64,000 bases of DNA, taken from Sporosarcina sp. FSL K6-3457. GTDB lineage: Bacteria; Bacillota; Bacilli; Bacillales_A; Planococcaceae. Shown here in pieces: positions 9,250 to 17,152 of the stretch (the stretch's first letter is position 1; each line of letters starts with the position of its first letter). The notes under the pieces are model-generated. The model had not been told where the DNA came from and searched no databases. It saw only the letters and a program-made list of their open reading frames with translations. The stretch spans positions 310,001-374,000 of the forward strand of contig NZ_JBBOWX010000001.1 of NCBI RefSeq assembly GCF_038007285.1, in the 5' to 3' direction. Position numbers and translations under genes: made by a program.

Positions 9250-10050
9250 ATGAAAGAGATTTATAGGAAGACGTCGAAAGTTAGTTTTATAGGCGGGATT
9301 GGTGCGACAATCTTTGGAATCATTTTTTATTTTTATGGATATGAGGGCTTTTCTGAAAATGGCGATACGCTGCTTGAAGCTGGATTGTTTGCAGTGGCCT
9401 TGATTGGCGCCGGATTTTATTTTAAAAGTGCACATGAAAAATTAAGCAATGAAACAATGAGTGCTAGCCTGTTGAGTTTGGAAGATCTCCATGAATTGAA
9501 TTTTCAGCGGGTGCCTGCTCTATTACCGAAAATGTATAACGTCGATCCGAATGGCAATCCGTTATTTACAATAGAGCCATCTAAAGGGCGGCTGTCTAGG
9601 TGGCTGACGGTTTTTAATTTGTTTGAGAAGGGTTTTATCATTCCGGTACACTACGATATTTTAGATACTAGTGGACAACGGATTGCGGCATTTACCATCC
9701 GAGATAATGTGAAGCGTTACGAGTTGTCGCTGAGGAATTCGGACGGTACATTAATGAGTACCTACGTTCAATACCTGGGGAAATCGGCCTTGAAAAATCG
9801 TGGCATTTTGTATCATGCAGACGGGGCGGTTTGGAGGGAAATTGAAGCAAAAAGCATGGCTGGTGACATCGATGTGAAGGATGAAGAGGGAAAAATGACA
9901 GCATCGTATCGCTTTGGCATTTTCCCTTACGCCATGAACCCGGCATTTGTCAGCACGGCGCATCATGAACATGTGAAGTTGGGCACGCATATTTCGGTCG
10001 ATGAGAAGCTTGCCTACATCATGATTTTCTTTTTGTGGTTGAAAGGTTAA
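9250..10050 (+). CDS. Hypothetical membrane-anchored protein
   Basis: The 266-residue protein has two predicted membrane helices in the first 60 residues and a cytoplasmic or surface domain made mostly of beta strands (PVHYDILDTSGQRIAAFTI, VWREIEAKSMAGD). The strand-rich part vaguely recalls tubby or LURP-one-like proteins, but I cannot assign it. The C-terminus is hydrophobic. The ATG follows GGGA. It sits between two MerR genes with its own upstream region and could belong to either regulon. Confidence 0.6.
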   Translation: MKEIYRKTSKVSFIGGIGATIFGIIFYFYGYEGFSENGDTLLEAGLFAVALIGAGFYFKSAHEKLSNETMSASLLSLEDLHELNFQRVPALLPKMYNVDPNGNPLFTIEPSKGRLSRWLTVFNLFEKGFIIPVHYDILDTSGQRIAAFTIRDNVKRYELSLRNSDGTLMSTYVQYLGKSALKNRGILYHADGAVWREIEAKSMAGDIDVKDEEGKMTASYRFGIFPYAMNPAFVSTAHHEHVKLGTHISVDEKLAYIMIFFLWLKG

Positions 10051-10069
10051 ATAAATTCTCTTTTCCCTG

Positions 10070-10100
10070 TTGACTCTCACGTTACGTCATACTTTATAGT
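10070..10100 (+). promoter_or_regulatory. Second MerR-type promoter with 19-bp spacer
   Basis: TTGACT and TATAGT are again 19 bp apart. TGAC and GTCA half-sites lie symmetrically around the centre. The TipA-like regulator starts directly downstream, so autoregulation is likely. Confidence 0.75.
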
Positions 10101-10125
10101 TATTTTTGAAGGGAGGCCATGAGTG

Positions 10126-10851
10126 ATGAAAGTGAAAGAAGTATCACAGTTAACCGGTATCAGTGTGCGCACACTCCATCATTATGATGACATCGGATTA
10201 TTAACGCCAGACGAATTGACGGAGGCGGGCTACCGGATTTATTCCGACGATAGTTTGGCAACGCTGCAACAAATATTGTTCTTTCGTGAACTCGGCTTCT
10301 CTTTGAAGAGAATTAAAGAGCTACTCGATAGCCCTGCATTCAATCGTCAGGAGGCTTTTGAAATGCAACGGGAAATGCTCGTGGACAAACGCAAGCAGCT
10401 CGACAGTATGATTGCAACGATTGACAAGACCATTCTACAAGGAAAAGGGGAATTAGTGATGACGAATGAAGAGAAATTTAAAGGGTTCGATTTTAGTAAC
10501 AATCCATATGAACAGGAAGCGAGAGAGCGTTGGGGAGATAAGGCGGTAGATGCGTCGAATCAGAAGGCTGCGAAGTTTGGGCCAGAGTTGGGTGAGGAGA
10601 TGAATCGCATTTACTTTAAGTTGGCGGAGATTAGGCATTTAGATCCGGCTTCTGATGAAGCGCAGGCGGGTATTGGTGAGTGGTTTGTGTTGTTGAATAA
10701 GATGGGTGATTATTCGCTGGAGGCATTTGCGGGATTGGGGCAGATGTATGTGGCGGATGAGCGGTTTACGAGGAATATTGATAAGTTTGGGGAGGGTTTG
10801 GCGAGGTGGATGTGTGGGGCTATGGGGGTGTTTGCGGAACAAGGCGATTGA
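10126..10851 (+). CDS. MerR family regulator with TipAS domain
   Basis: The N-terminus is a MerR winged helix (VKEVSQLTGISVRTLHHYDD, then GYRIYS). A dimerisation helix follows to about 120. A TipAS-like ligand domain closes the protein (FDFSNNPYEQEARERWG, RWMCGAMGVF). TipA and Mta proteins sense thiopeptide-like antibiotics or other drugs and activate their own promoters. ATG is preferred over the GTG one codon upstream; GGGAGG lies nine bases before it. Length 241 is close to Mta. Confidence 0.9.
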   Translation: MKVKEVSQLTGISVRTLHHYDDIGLLTPDELTEAGYRIYSDDSLATLQQILFFRELGFSLKRIKELLDSPAFNRQEAFEMQREMLVDKRKQLDSMIATIDKTILQGKGELVMTNEEKFKGFDFSNNPYEQEARERWGDKAVDASNQKAAKFGPELGEEMNRIYFKLAEIRHLDPASDEAQAGIGEWFVLLNKMGDYSLEAFAGLGQMYVADERFTRNIDKFGEGLARWMCGAMGVFAEQGD

Positions 10852-10863
10852 TTAGGAGAAAGG

Positions 10864-10900
10864 TGCGGAAGAGACAGGACAAATTTTCTTCCGCATTTTA
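10864..10900. terminator. Intrinsic terminator between convergent genes
   Basis: TGCGGAAGA / TCTTCCGCA stem with an A/T-rich surround, placed between the rightward MerR gene and the leftward small gene. Confidence 0.75.
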
Positions 10901-10904
10901 GGTA

Positions 10905-11237
10905 TCAACGTTTTAAGAATCCAATAGTATTTTTCATTACACCTGGATTATCCTTTTTCGGTGGGGATAATTGAATATTAAGTTGTGCGATATGTTGTAG
11001 TAATTCAAATGGAACATTGGTCTGTACTGAAATCCCTTGGAATAGAATTAGTTTAGACCCGATGTGGCCGATTTTTAAGTTACTAATGATAGCAATCTGT
11101 CCGAAAGGGGAGAACATTATTCTTGCTTTACCATCAATGTCCAAGCTTTGATTATACGCATTGAGATAAGTGGTTATTTGTTTGGCGATGATTGCGGCTT
11201 CAGTTTTTGTATGTTGTTGTTGTTGTGAAACATCCAT
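10905..11237 (-). CDS. Small conserved protein, left flank of the cas cassette (DUF6173-like)
   Basis: This 110-residue soluble protein is clearly a paralogue of the gene at 17894-18241. Shared landmarks are AAxIAxQ, the SFGQ/PFGQ segment, GxIGxxLIxFxG, ELLQHxxQLN and the closing IGF. The pattern resembles what I know as DUF6173, a family without known function; that name is from memory. GGAGG lies upstream of the ATG. The two paralogues bracket the type I-C genes, both pointing left, so the cassette may have inserted beside, or been duplicated with, one of them. Confidence 0.75.
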   Translation of the reverse strand: MDVSQQQQHTKTEAAIIAKQITTYLNAYNQSLDIDGKARIMFSPFGQIAIISNLKIGHIGSKLILFQGISVQTNVPFELLQHIAQLNIQLSPPKKDNPGVMKNTIGFLKR

Positions 11238-11304
11238 ATGGAAACCTCCTTTCCTAATAAAATAGTAAATACGGTATGAAAACGATAAATGAGAGAACAG
11301 TCTC

Positions 11305-11333
11305 TAGGCAAGCTGAACAAGCGGTGATAGAAT
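11305..11333 (+). promoter_or_regulatory. Predicted promoter of the crRNA-like RNA
   Basis: TAGGCA (four of six matches to the -35 consensus), a 17-bp spacer and TAGAAT with the extended -10 TGA immediately before it. Transcription would start near 11340, at the beginning of the degenerate repeat, so the RNA would have essentially no leader. Confidence 0.6.
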
Positions 11334-11336
11334 CGT

Positions 11337-11368
11337 GAATAGCGCCTAGTTTGGGCGAGGATTGAAAC
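11337..11368 (+). repeat. Degenerate type I-C CRISPR repeat upstream of cas3
   Basis: The 32-base segment ends in GAGGATTGAAAC, the 3' signature of type I-C repeats. The stem CGCC / GGCG (11343-11346 and 11354-11357) leaves an 11-nt handle, the length expected after Cas5c cleavage. It stands alone, far from the decayed repeats behind cas7. Confidence 0.8.
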
Positions 11369-11413
11369 TATAACGCAATTTTGTAGGCACCTGTTGAAGA
11401 ACGGGTGTTTTTT
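11340..11413 (+). ncRNA. Putative crRNA-like autorepressor RNA (CreR-like)
   Basis: Predicted RNA of about 74 nt: degenerate repeat, an 18-19 nt guide-like segment (TATAACGCAATTTTGTAG from 11369) and a terminator hairpin in place of a second repeat. The guide matches the minus strand of the cas3 leader (11523 down to 11506) at 14 of 18 positions. Mismatches are at 6, 12, 15 and 18; positions 6, 12 and 18 are the ones flipped out in type I guides. TTC, the usual type I-C PAM, sits immediately beside the match. Such short guides are known to direct cas autorepression without cleavage in other subtypes. Alternatively the RNA could pair with the cas mRNA leader as an antisense RNA. Confidence 0.7.
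11388..11413 (+). terminator. Intrinsic terminator of the crRNA-like RNA
   Basis: CACCTGTT / AACGGGTG stem with loop GAAG, then six T residues. The stem begins one base after the guide-target similarity ends. Confidence 0.85.
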
Positions 11414-11446
11414 GCGTTGTCTATATTTTTTATTATGCATTAGTTG

Positions 11447-11474
11447 TTGATTTTTTCAGATTATTGTGTATAAT
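11447..11474 (+). promoter_or_regulatory. Predicted promoter of the cas operon
   Basis: TTGATT, 16 bp, TATAAT, about 75 bp before the cas3 ATG. Transcription would start near 11481 and run through the predicted target site of the crRNA-like RNA. Confidence 0.65.
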
Positions 11475-11505
11475 GTGAGTCGATAGATTATATATCAACT
11501 GGTAA

Positions 11506-11527
11506 ATTATAATATTGCATTATAGAA
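11506..11527 (-). promoter_or_regulatory. Predicted protospacer-like repressor site in the cas3 leader
   Basis: Read on the minus strand it is TTC (11527-11525) followed by TATAATGCAATATTATAA. Positions 1-5 and 7-11 match the guide exactly. The site lies between the predicted transcription start and the cas3 start codon, so a bound effector complex would block elongation. Confidence 0.65.
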
Positions 11528-11547
11528 GTATTAGAAGGGGTCATAAA

Positions 11548-13710
11548 ATGAAATATATCGCACACACTCCTCCTACCGAAGGAGATGCGTACCATTACTT
11601 GGATGACCATACTGAAGGTGTTCTACAAAAAGCAATTGAATTTAGTAAGTCATTTGATCCTTATGGGATTACTGCGGCTTCTGCATTGGCTCATGATTTA
11701 GGGAAAATGACAAAGGAGTTTCAGCAATACATTCAAGAGGAAAATCCTAAGCGCGGATCAGTTAAACATGCGTTAGGAGGTACGATTATCCTGAATCGAA
11801 TTAATGATAGTCGTGCCAAACTAGCAGGTATTATTGTGGCGGGCCATCATGCTGGTTTGCCAGATGGTAGCAGAATCGTCAATGAAAAAATACCAAATGC
11901 AGAGAAGTATCTTAGTGAGTTGCCGAATGCTACACATCAGGAAGAAAAGAGGATTGAAGGATTACTTCAAACACTTGAGCCGCTCCCGAATTTATCGAAA
12001 GATGATTCAGTGTATGCGGATATGCTTGTCAAAATGTGTTTTTCTTCTCTTGTAGATGCTGATTTTTTAGATACGGAAGAATATATGGATAAGCAGCGTA
12101 GTTTGCTGCGTGAAAGGACTGACGCGGTTTTCATTCACAAACTGGATGAGAAGTTGCAAACATATATGGCAGAGTTAGTTGAAGAGGCTTCTAACACACC
12201 GTTGAATCGGAGAAGATTACAAGTTTATCAATCTTGTTTAGAGCAAGGCCTCTCATCACAGTCATTTCGCTCATTAAATGTCCCGACAGGACTGGGTAAG
12301 ACGCTTGCAGCAATGGGATATGCACTTAAGCACGCAGAAAATTTTAATAAGAAGAGGGTAATTGTAGCACTTCCTTATACGTCGATTATTGACCAAAGTG
12401 CTCAAGTTTATAAAGGAATATTCGGTGAAGACGAGGTGCTTGAACACCATTCGCAAGTTGATTTTTCCGATGATGAAAGTGAACAGATGTCTTCTATGAG
12501 ACTAGCGGCAGAAAATTGGGATCGATCGATTATTGTTACCACAACTGTCCAACTTTTTGAAAGCGTTTTTTCGAATCGAACGAGTAAATGCCGAAAGCTT
12601 CATAATATCGCGGATAGCGTCATTATCTTAGATGAGTTTCAAAAACTACCGATTGAAGTATTAGAACCTATTTTTAGGGCTTTAAAAATTTTGATGGACA
12701 AATTCAATGTCACAGTGGTCGTTTCAAGTGCTACCCCATTATCTTTTGATAAACCTGAGCTGTTTGGAAATATCAATGCTCCTATTGAGATATGTCCATA
12801 TAATCATGAGCTTTTTGAAGAAATGAAGCGTGTTGAATATGAGTTTTTACGCGAATCATTGAGTAGTGAGAGTCTTGTTAATCGGATGGAAGATTGTAGA
12901 CAAGTCCTATGTATTGTTAATACAAGAAAAGATGCAATGAAAGTCTATAAAGAAATGAAAAAGTTCCGGCAACAGGGCAGAAAAGTTTATCATCTATCCA
13001 CATTAATGTGTCCGCATCATCGCAAAAAAGTTATTGCTAATATTCAAGTTGATTTGGAAAATGAAAAATCAATTGCTGTAGTATCGACGTCGCTCATTGA
13101 GGCGGGAATTGACTTTGATTTTCCGACTGTCTATCGAGCGATGGCGCCTATTGATTCTATTGTACAGGCTGCAGGAAGGTGCAATCGTGAAGGAGGCTTA
13201 GATAGTGGTAAGGTCTATATTTTTGAACTTAAAGGAGGAAGGTTACCGAAGGGGACTTATACAAGGGGAACTGAGCAGACAAGGATTCTTTTAAAGAGAA
13301 ATGGAGCAGATTCGCTGCATAAACTAACTACCTATCATGAGTATTTTCGAGGGTTATATTCTCTTGAAGGAGAAGATGGGCTTGATAAATACGAAATTAC
13401 TTCTGCTAAGCCGTTTGCCTATGAGACTGTCGATGGAAAATTTAAAATGATCGAACAGAAAACGGTTTCTGTTTTATGTCGTAATTATAATGCTGAAGTT
13501 GAAAATATCGAGCGCCTATTAAAGGAAGCAAAAGAGTTACCGTATTTAACGAAAAAATGGTATAGAAAAGCACAAATGTTTTCGGTGAACATAGGAGAGA
13601 ACAGTCGATTTCTAAAAGAACATAGCTGCCAGTTAGAGCAGATTGCGGAAGGCTGGTATGTTTGGAAAGGGGAATATAAGGAAGTATCGGGGGTTAGCGA
13701 GTTCTTATAA
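11548..13710 (+). CDS. cas3: Cas3 nuclease-helicase, type I-C
   Basis: Cas3 unwinds and degrades DNA marked by the Cascade complex. The N-terminal HD nuclease is intact: HYLDDHTEG, AHDLGK, KHALGG and GHHAGLPD. The helicase has Walker A (PTGLGKT), a DEFQ motif II, SSATP and QAAGRCNREG. The 720-residue length is normal. I start at the ATG seven bases after AGAAGGGG; an in-frame upstream TTG has no such site. It opens a cas3-cas5-cas8-cas7 operon. No frameshift is visible, so the nuclease should be active if expressed. Confidence 0.95.
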   Translation: MKYIAHTPPTEGDAYHYLDDHTEGVLQKAIEFSKSFDPYGITAASALAHDLGKMTKEFQQYIQEENPKRGSVKHALGGTIILNRINDSRAKLAGIIVAGHHAGLPDGSRIVNEKIPNAEKYLSELPNATHQEEKRIEGLLQTLEPLPNLSKDDSVYADMLVKMCFSSLVDADFLDTEEYMDKQRSLLRERTDAVFIHKLDEKLQTYMAELVEEASNTPLNRRRLQVYQSCLEQGLSSQSFRSLNVPTGLGKTLAAMGYALKHAENFNKKRVIVALPYTSIIDQSAQVYKGIFGEDEVLEHHSQVDFSDDESEQMSSMRLAAENWDRSIIVTTTVQLFESVFSNRTSKCRKLHNIADSVIILDEFQKLPIEVLEPIFRALKILMDKFNVTVVVSSATPLSFDKPELFGNINAPIEICPYNHELFEEMKRVEYEFLRESLSSESLVNRMEDCRQVLCIVNTRKDAMKVYKEMKKFRQQGRKVYHLSTLMCPHHRKKVIANIQVDLENEKSIAVVSTSLIEAGIDFDFPTVYRAMAPIDSIVQAAGRCNREGGLDSGKVYIFELKGGRLPKGTYTRGTEQTRILLKRNGADSLHKLTTYHEYFRGLYSLEGEDGLDKYEITSAKPFAYETVDGKFKMIEQKTVSVLCRNYNAEVENIERLLKEAKELPYLTKKWYRKAQMFSVNIGENSRFLKEHSCQLEQIAEGWYVWKGEYKEVSGVSEFL

Positions 13711-13742
13711 TAATCGATATTGAGTGAAAAGGAGGAGAACAG

Positions 13743-14387
13743 ATGTCGTCGACTCTAAAGGTGAAAGTATGGGGAGATTTTGCTTTATTTACACGTCCGG
13801 AATCTAAGGCGGAACGGGTATCTTATCCAGTAATGACCCCTTCCGCAGCCCGTGGTATTTTGGAGGGAATCTTCTGGAAGCCAGAATTTAAATGGCGAGT
13901 TAGAAGCATCCATATTTTAAAACCTATTCAGTACTACTCTATTTTAAGGAATGAAGTTGCCTCAATTGTCCCAACAAGTATAACGAAGAGCAGGAAAGAC
14001 TATTTAGCGGATGAAGACCGGCAACAACGTCATTCGCTAATGCTTAGAAATGTTGCGTATATAATCGAAGCTGATATCGAGTTAATGGAACATACGACGG
14101 ATAATATAACGAAATATCGAGAAATGTTCAGGAGGCGTGTGGCAAAAGGACAATGTTTTCACAGGCCTTATTTTGGAACTAGAGAATGTTCCGTTCATTT
14201 TGCTGAACCGAATGATACCGATAAGGCCATCGATGTAACAGATAATCTTGGGCCGATGTTATTCGATTTAAAGTTTCCGAAAGGGAATGAAAAAAATCCG
14301 CAGGCTATCCCTTATTTCTTTGAAGCAAACGTGGAAAATGGTGTGCTCCATGTTCCGGATTACCTGTATGAGGAGGTGTATAGGTAA
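13743..14387 (+). CDS. cas5c: Cas5c (Cas5d) crRNA-processing endoribonuclease
   Basis: In type I-C this subunit cuts pre-crRNA at the base of the repeat hairpin and caps the 5' handle in Cascade. The 214-residue length fits. It begins with the RAMP strand LKVKVWGDFALFTRPE and contains RGILEGIFWKPEF, VPTSITKSRKDY, and RHSLMLRNVAYII, where the family places catalytic residues. The ATG follows AGGAGGAG. It lies 32 bp after cas3, and its stop codon abuts the start of cas8c. Confidence 0.93.
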   Translation: MSSTLKVKVWGDFALFTRPESKAERVSYPVMTPSAARGILEGIFWKPEFKWRVRSIHILKPIQYYSILRNEVASIVPTSITKSRKDYLADEDRQQRHSLMLRNVAYIIEADIELMEHTTDNITKYREMFRRRVAKGQCFHRPYFGTRECSVHFAEPNDTDKAIDVTDNLGPMLFDLKFPKGNEKNPQAIPYFFEANVENGVLHVPDYLYEEVYR

Positions 14388-16028
14388 GTGTATATGACGC
14401 GACTTGTTGAATTTGCAGATGCCAACCGAGAGAAATTTCCCGCAATCGGTTATAAGCTAAAGAAGTTTCAATGGACTGCTTCTATTCATGATGATGGAGC
14501 AATTTCTTTTATTAAAGCAGATAAGAATGCACAGAGAACCATTCCAGATATTTCACGTTCTTCGGGAGTTAAGCCGATTTTACTAACGGATAAAGCTGAG
14601 TATGTCCTTCAAGTTGATAAAGAGAATGCAACGGAAAAGAATAAGGTGAGGACGAGCCAGTGTCATGAAGCATACATGGGTCTTTTAAAGGAGTGCTTTG
14701 AAGAAACAAAAAGCGAGCTAATTTTGCGTGTGATGAAGGCTTTGGAAAAAAGAGATTGGACATTGCCTAGTGATATGAAACCTGGAGACATCCTGGTCAT
14801 TAAATTAGACATAGATAAGTTTCCTCATGCAGAAGAAAGTGTGAAAAATTTTTGGTCACGCAAAGTAACTCCGATAGCGGATGAGGCACAAAATAAAATC
14901 TGTTTCATTTGCGGTAAAAAAGCACCGGCAATTGAACGTCATTCTATGGAATTTTCGATTGGCGTGGATCGAACAAAGCTAATCTCTGCTAATGACAATG
15001 CTTATTTGTCATATGGATTAAAGGCTTCAGAGGTTGCTCCAACTTGTTTTAGTTGTGAGCAGAAATATGGCCAAGCTCTTTCCTATATGTTGCGCAAGCA
15101 TACGAGTCCAAACTTAAAAGGTGGGCCACATACTTTTTCGGTTGGTGGTGTGACATATGTGTATTGGACAAGACAAAATAATGATGAAGTCGATGATCTT
15201 ATTTCTTGTCTGTCAGATCCTGATCAAGAATCAGTAAAACGCATATTGCATTCAACCTATTCGGGATTTGAGAATAAGGTAGATACTAGTGATTTTTGTA
15301 TTCTAGCTTTAACAGCGAACAAAGCGCGTTTAGTTGTCCGCGATTACACAGAAAAACCATATTGGCAAATTAAAGAGCAGTTGAAGCAATTTTTTGAGGC
15401 GCAAGATGTTGGAGGTCCACGTTTATATGGAATCTATACACTTGCTTCCTCTATGTATAGGGATGCGAATAAAGAAATACAGAAATATGCGATTAAAGAG
15501 TGGATGGGCTGGGCGCTTGAAGGTCGAGAACTATCAGGGCTAATCGCTTCACATATTTTAAAAAGAATCCAAGCTGGCGGTAAAATGCATGTTCTTCACG
15601 CGGCGGCAATTAAGAGTTGGCTTGTGAGTCAAAATAAGGAGGTGTGGACTGTGCATGTAGATGAAACGAAAAAAAGTGATTCGTATTTATGTGGAAGACT
15701 GTTTGCGGTATTGGAAAAAGTCCAAGAGGATGCAATAGGGGGGAATGAAACGATTGCATCGAGATTTTTTGGATCAGCTTCCACTGCACCAAAATCCATA
15801 TTCGGGATGCTCATAAGGAATAGTCAAGCCCATCTCAGTAAAATAGGTAAGCAGAACAAAGGATTCGAAGTGAACTATTCCAAAAGGATACAAGGGATTT
15901 TAGAAGGATTAGAGGAATTTCCGACTGTATTAAGTTTACATGAGCAAGCTGAGTTTGCACTTGGTTATTACCATGAAAAACAAAATCTATTCAAAAAGAA
16001 ACCAAAAGACGAGGGGGAAGAAGACTGA
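14388..16028 (+). CDS. cas8c: Cas8c (Csd1), large subunit of type I-C Cascade
   Basis: Cas8c reads the PAM and opens the target duplex. The 546-residue protein has the expected CxxC pairs (CFICGKK and CFSCEQK, near residues 177 and 224) and the GGPRLYGIYTLASSMYR block of the family. The GTG directly after the cas5c stop has AGGAGGTG nine bases upstream; an ATG two codons later is further from it. An internal ribosome binding site near the 3' end should also yield Cas11c. It overlaps cas7 by one base. Confidence 0.93.
   Translation: MYMTRLVEFADANREKFPAIGYKLKKFQWTASIHDDGAISFIKADKNAQRTIPDISRSSGVKPILLTDKAEYVLQVDKENATEKNKVRTSQCHEAYMGLLKECFEETKSELILRVMKALEKRDWTLPSDMKPGDILVIKLDIDKFPHAEESVKNFWSRKVTPIADEAQNKICFICGKKAPAIERHSMEFSIGVDRTKLISANDNAYLSYGLKASEVAPTCFSCEQKYGQALSYMLRKHTSPNLKGGPHTFSVGGVTYVYWTRQNNDEVDDLISCLSDPDQESVKRILHSTYSGFENKVDTSDFCILALTANKARLVVRDYTEKPYWQIKEQLKQFFEAQDVGGPRLYGIYTLASSMYRDANKEIQKYAIKEWMGWALEGRELSGLIASHILKRIQAGGKMHVLHAAAIKSWLVSQNKEVWTVHVDETKKSDSYLCGRLFAVLEKVQEDAIGGNETIASRFFGSASTAPKSIFGMLIRNSQAHLSKIGKQNKGFEVNYSKRIQGILEGLEEFPTVLSLHEQAEFALGYYHEKQNLFKKKPKDEGEED
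15651..16028 (+). CDS. cas11c: Cas11c small subunit from an internal start within cas8c
   Basis: Inside cas8c, AAGGAGGTG (15636-15644) is followed six bases later by an in-frame GTG. Translation from it gives 125 helical residues beginning VHVDETKKSDSYL and ending with the Cas8c C-terminus. Type I-C systems are known to make their small subunit, which lines the Cascade belly, from such an internal start. Size and position fit; an ATG at 15661 is out of frame. Confidence 0.75.
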   Translation: MHVDETKKSDSYLCGRLFAVLEKVQEDAIGGNETIASRFFGSASTAPKSIFGMLIRNSQAHLSKIGKQNKGFEVNYSKRIQGILEGLEEFPTVLSLHEQAEFALGYYHEKQNLFKKKPKDEGEED

Positions 16029-16927
16029 TGAATTTCGAGCAAATTATTGATCCAACTAAAAGATATGATTTTATGCTTGTTTTTGATGTGACAGATGGAA
16101 ATCCAAATGGGGATCCTGATGCTGGGAATCTACCGCGTATTGATCCTGAGACGATGCAAGGAATCGTAACAGATGTTGCTTTGAAGCGGAAAATTCGGGA
16201 TTATGTGTATTTAACGAGAGGAGAAGAACAAGGCTTCGACATTTATGTTAAGCACCGTGGGATATTAACGAATGAACAGAAAAAAGCATTTGAAAAACTA
16301 GGGAAGGAAGAAGATGACGCTTCCCAGAATACAGTTAAAGACGCAAAACAGTGGATGTGTGAAAATTACTTTGATACAAGGATGTTTGGAGCGGTGATGT
16401 CCACCAAGAAATTCAATGCTGGACAGGTGAGAGGGCCTGTTCAAATTACATTTGCCCGCTCCGTGGATCGAGTGTTTCCATCCGATATTAGTATTACTCG
16501 TGTTGCTCTTACAAATGCGACTGACGTTAAAGGAGGAAATCCTGAAGCTACAGAAGCGCGTTCTGGTCAGATGGGAAGAAAAGCATATCTTCCTTATGGG
16601 TTGTATATAGCCTATGGATTTTACACACCTGCATTTGGCAAACAGACAGGCGTTGAGGAAAAAGATATGCAAGCTCTATGGGAATCGCTGGTCAACATGT
16701 GGGATTTCGATCGTTCGGCTTCTCGAGGAAGAATGGCATGCCGTGGCTTATATGTATTTGCCCATGAAAGCCAATTTGGTAACGCACCCTCACACCAACT
16801 TTTTGAAAAAATTGATATCCCGCCGACGAAAGTGAAAGCAGCACGTTCTTATAAAGATTATCAAGTAAACATCGATGAAGAGCTTCCGAGTGGAGTTGAG
16901 CTTCACAAGGTTATTCATTCCTTTTAA
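16028..16927 (+). CDS. cas7: Cas7 (Csd2), Cascade backbone
   Basis: This RAMP protein polymerises along the crRNA guide. The 299-residue sequence has the family start YDFMLVFDVTDGNPNGDPDAG, then DVALKRKIRDYV, MFGAVMSTKKFNAGQVRGPVQ and FDRSASRGRMA. Its ATG overlaps the cas8c stop. Normally cas4, cas1 and cas2 follow; here only decayed repeats do. The effector set is therefore complete but new spacers cannot be acquired by genes at this locus. Confidence 0.95.
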   Translation: MNFEQIIDPTKRYDFMLVFDVTDGNPNGDPDAGNLPRIDPETMQGIVTDVALKRKIRDYVYLTRGEEQGFDIYVKHRGILTNEQKKAFEKLGKEEDDASQNTVKDAKQWMCENYFDTRMFGAVMSTKKFNAGQVRGPVQITFARSVDRVFPSDISITRVALTNATDVKGGNPEATEARSGQMGRKAYLPYGLYIAYGFYTPAFGKQTGVEEKDMQALWESLVNMWDFDRSASRGRMACRGLYVFAHESQFGNAPSHQLFEKIDIPPTKVKAARSYKDYQVNIDEELPSGVELHKVIHSF

Positions 16928-16943
16928 GAGAAAATGCAATAGC

Positions 16944-17152
16944 ATTCCTTTTGATTGAGGGATGAGGGTTGAAACCATAGGAATGGCGGATATGCACCAA
17001 GGTCTCCTATACCACTCTTCTTAAAAGAGGGGTGGTAATTGAAATAGTCTAACGTATTCCTTATATAATTGCGTGGATTGAAATCTATGTTTTAGTAGAA
17101 ATGCGAATATAAATTATGACATTGCACTCTATATGAGTAAATGGATTGAAAT
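16944..17152 (+). CRISPR. Decayed type I-C CRISPR array (about four degenerate repeats)
   Basis: Repeat-like ends occur at 16975 (GGGTTGAAAC), 17045 (AATTGAAAT), 17084 (GCGTGGATTGAAAT) and 17152 (AAATGGATTGAAAT). The last is the best: a 32-mer (17121-17152) with ACTC-TATAT-GAGT hairpin. The 17085-17120 gap is 36 nt, a normal I-C spacer. The first pair ends 70 bases apart; the second and third only 39, suggesting a deletion. No two repeats are identical, so the array is probably not used normally. Confidence 0.7.

Noticed and set aside
17041..17113. TTGAAA and TATAAA inside the decayed array as a promoter for the last repeat.
   Set aside because: The spacer would be 24 bp, too long for a vegetative promoter.
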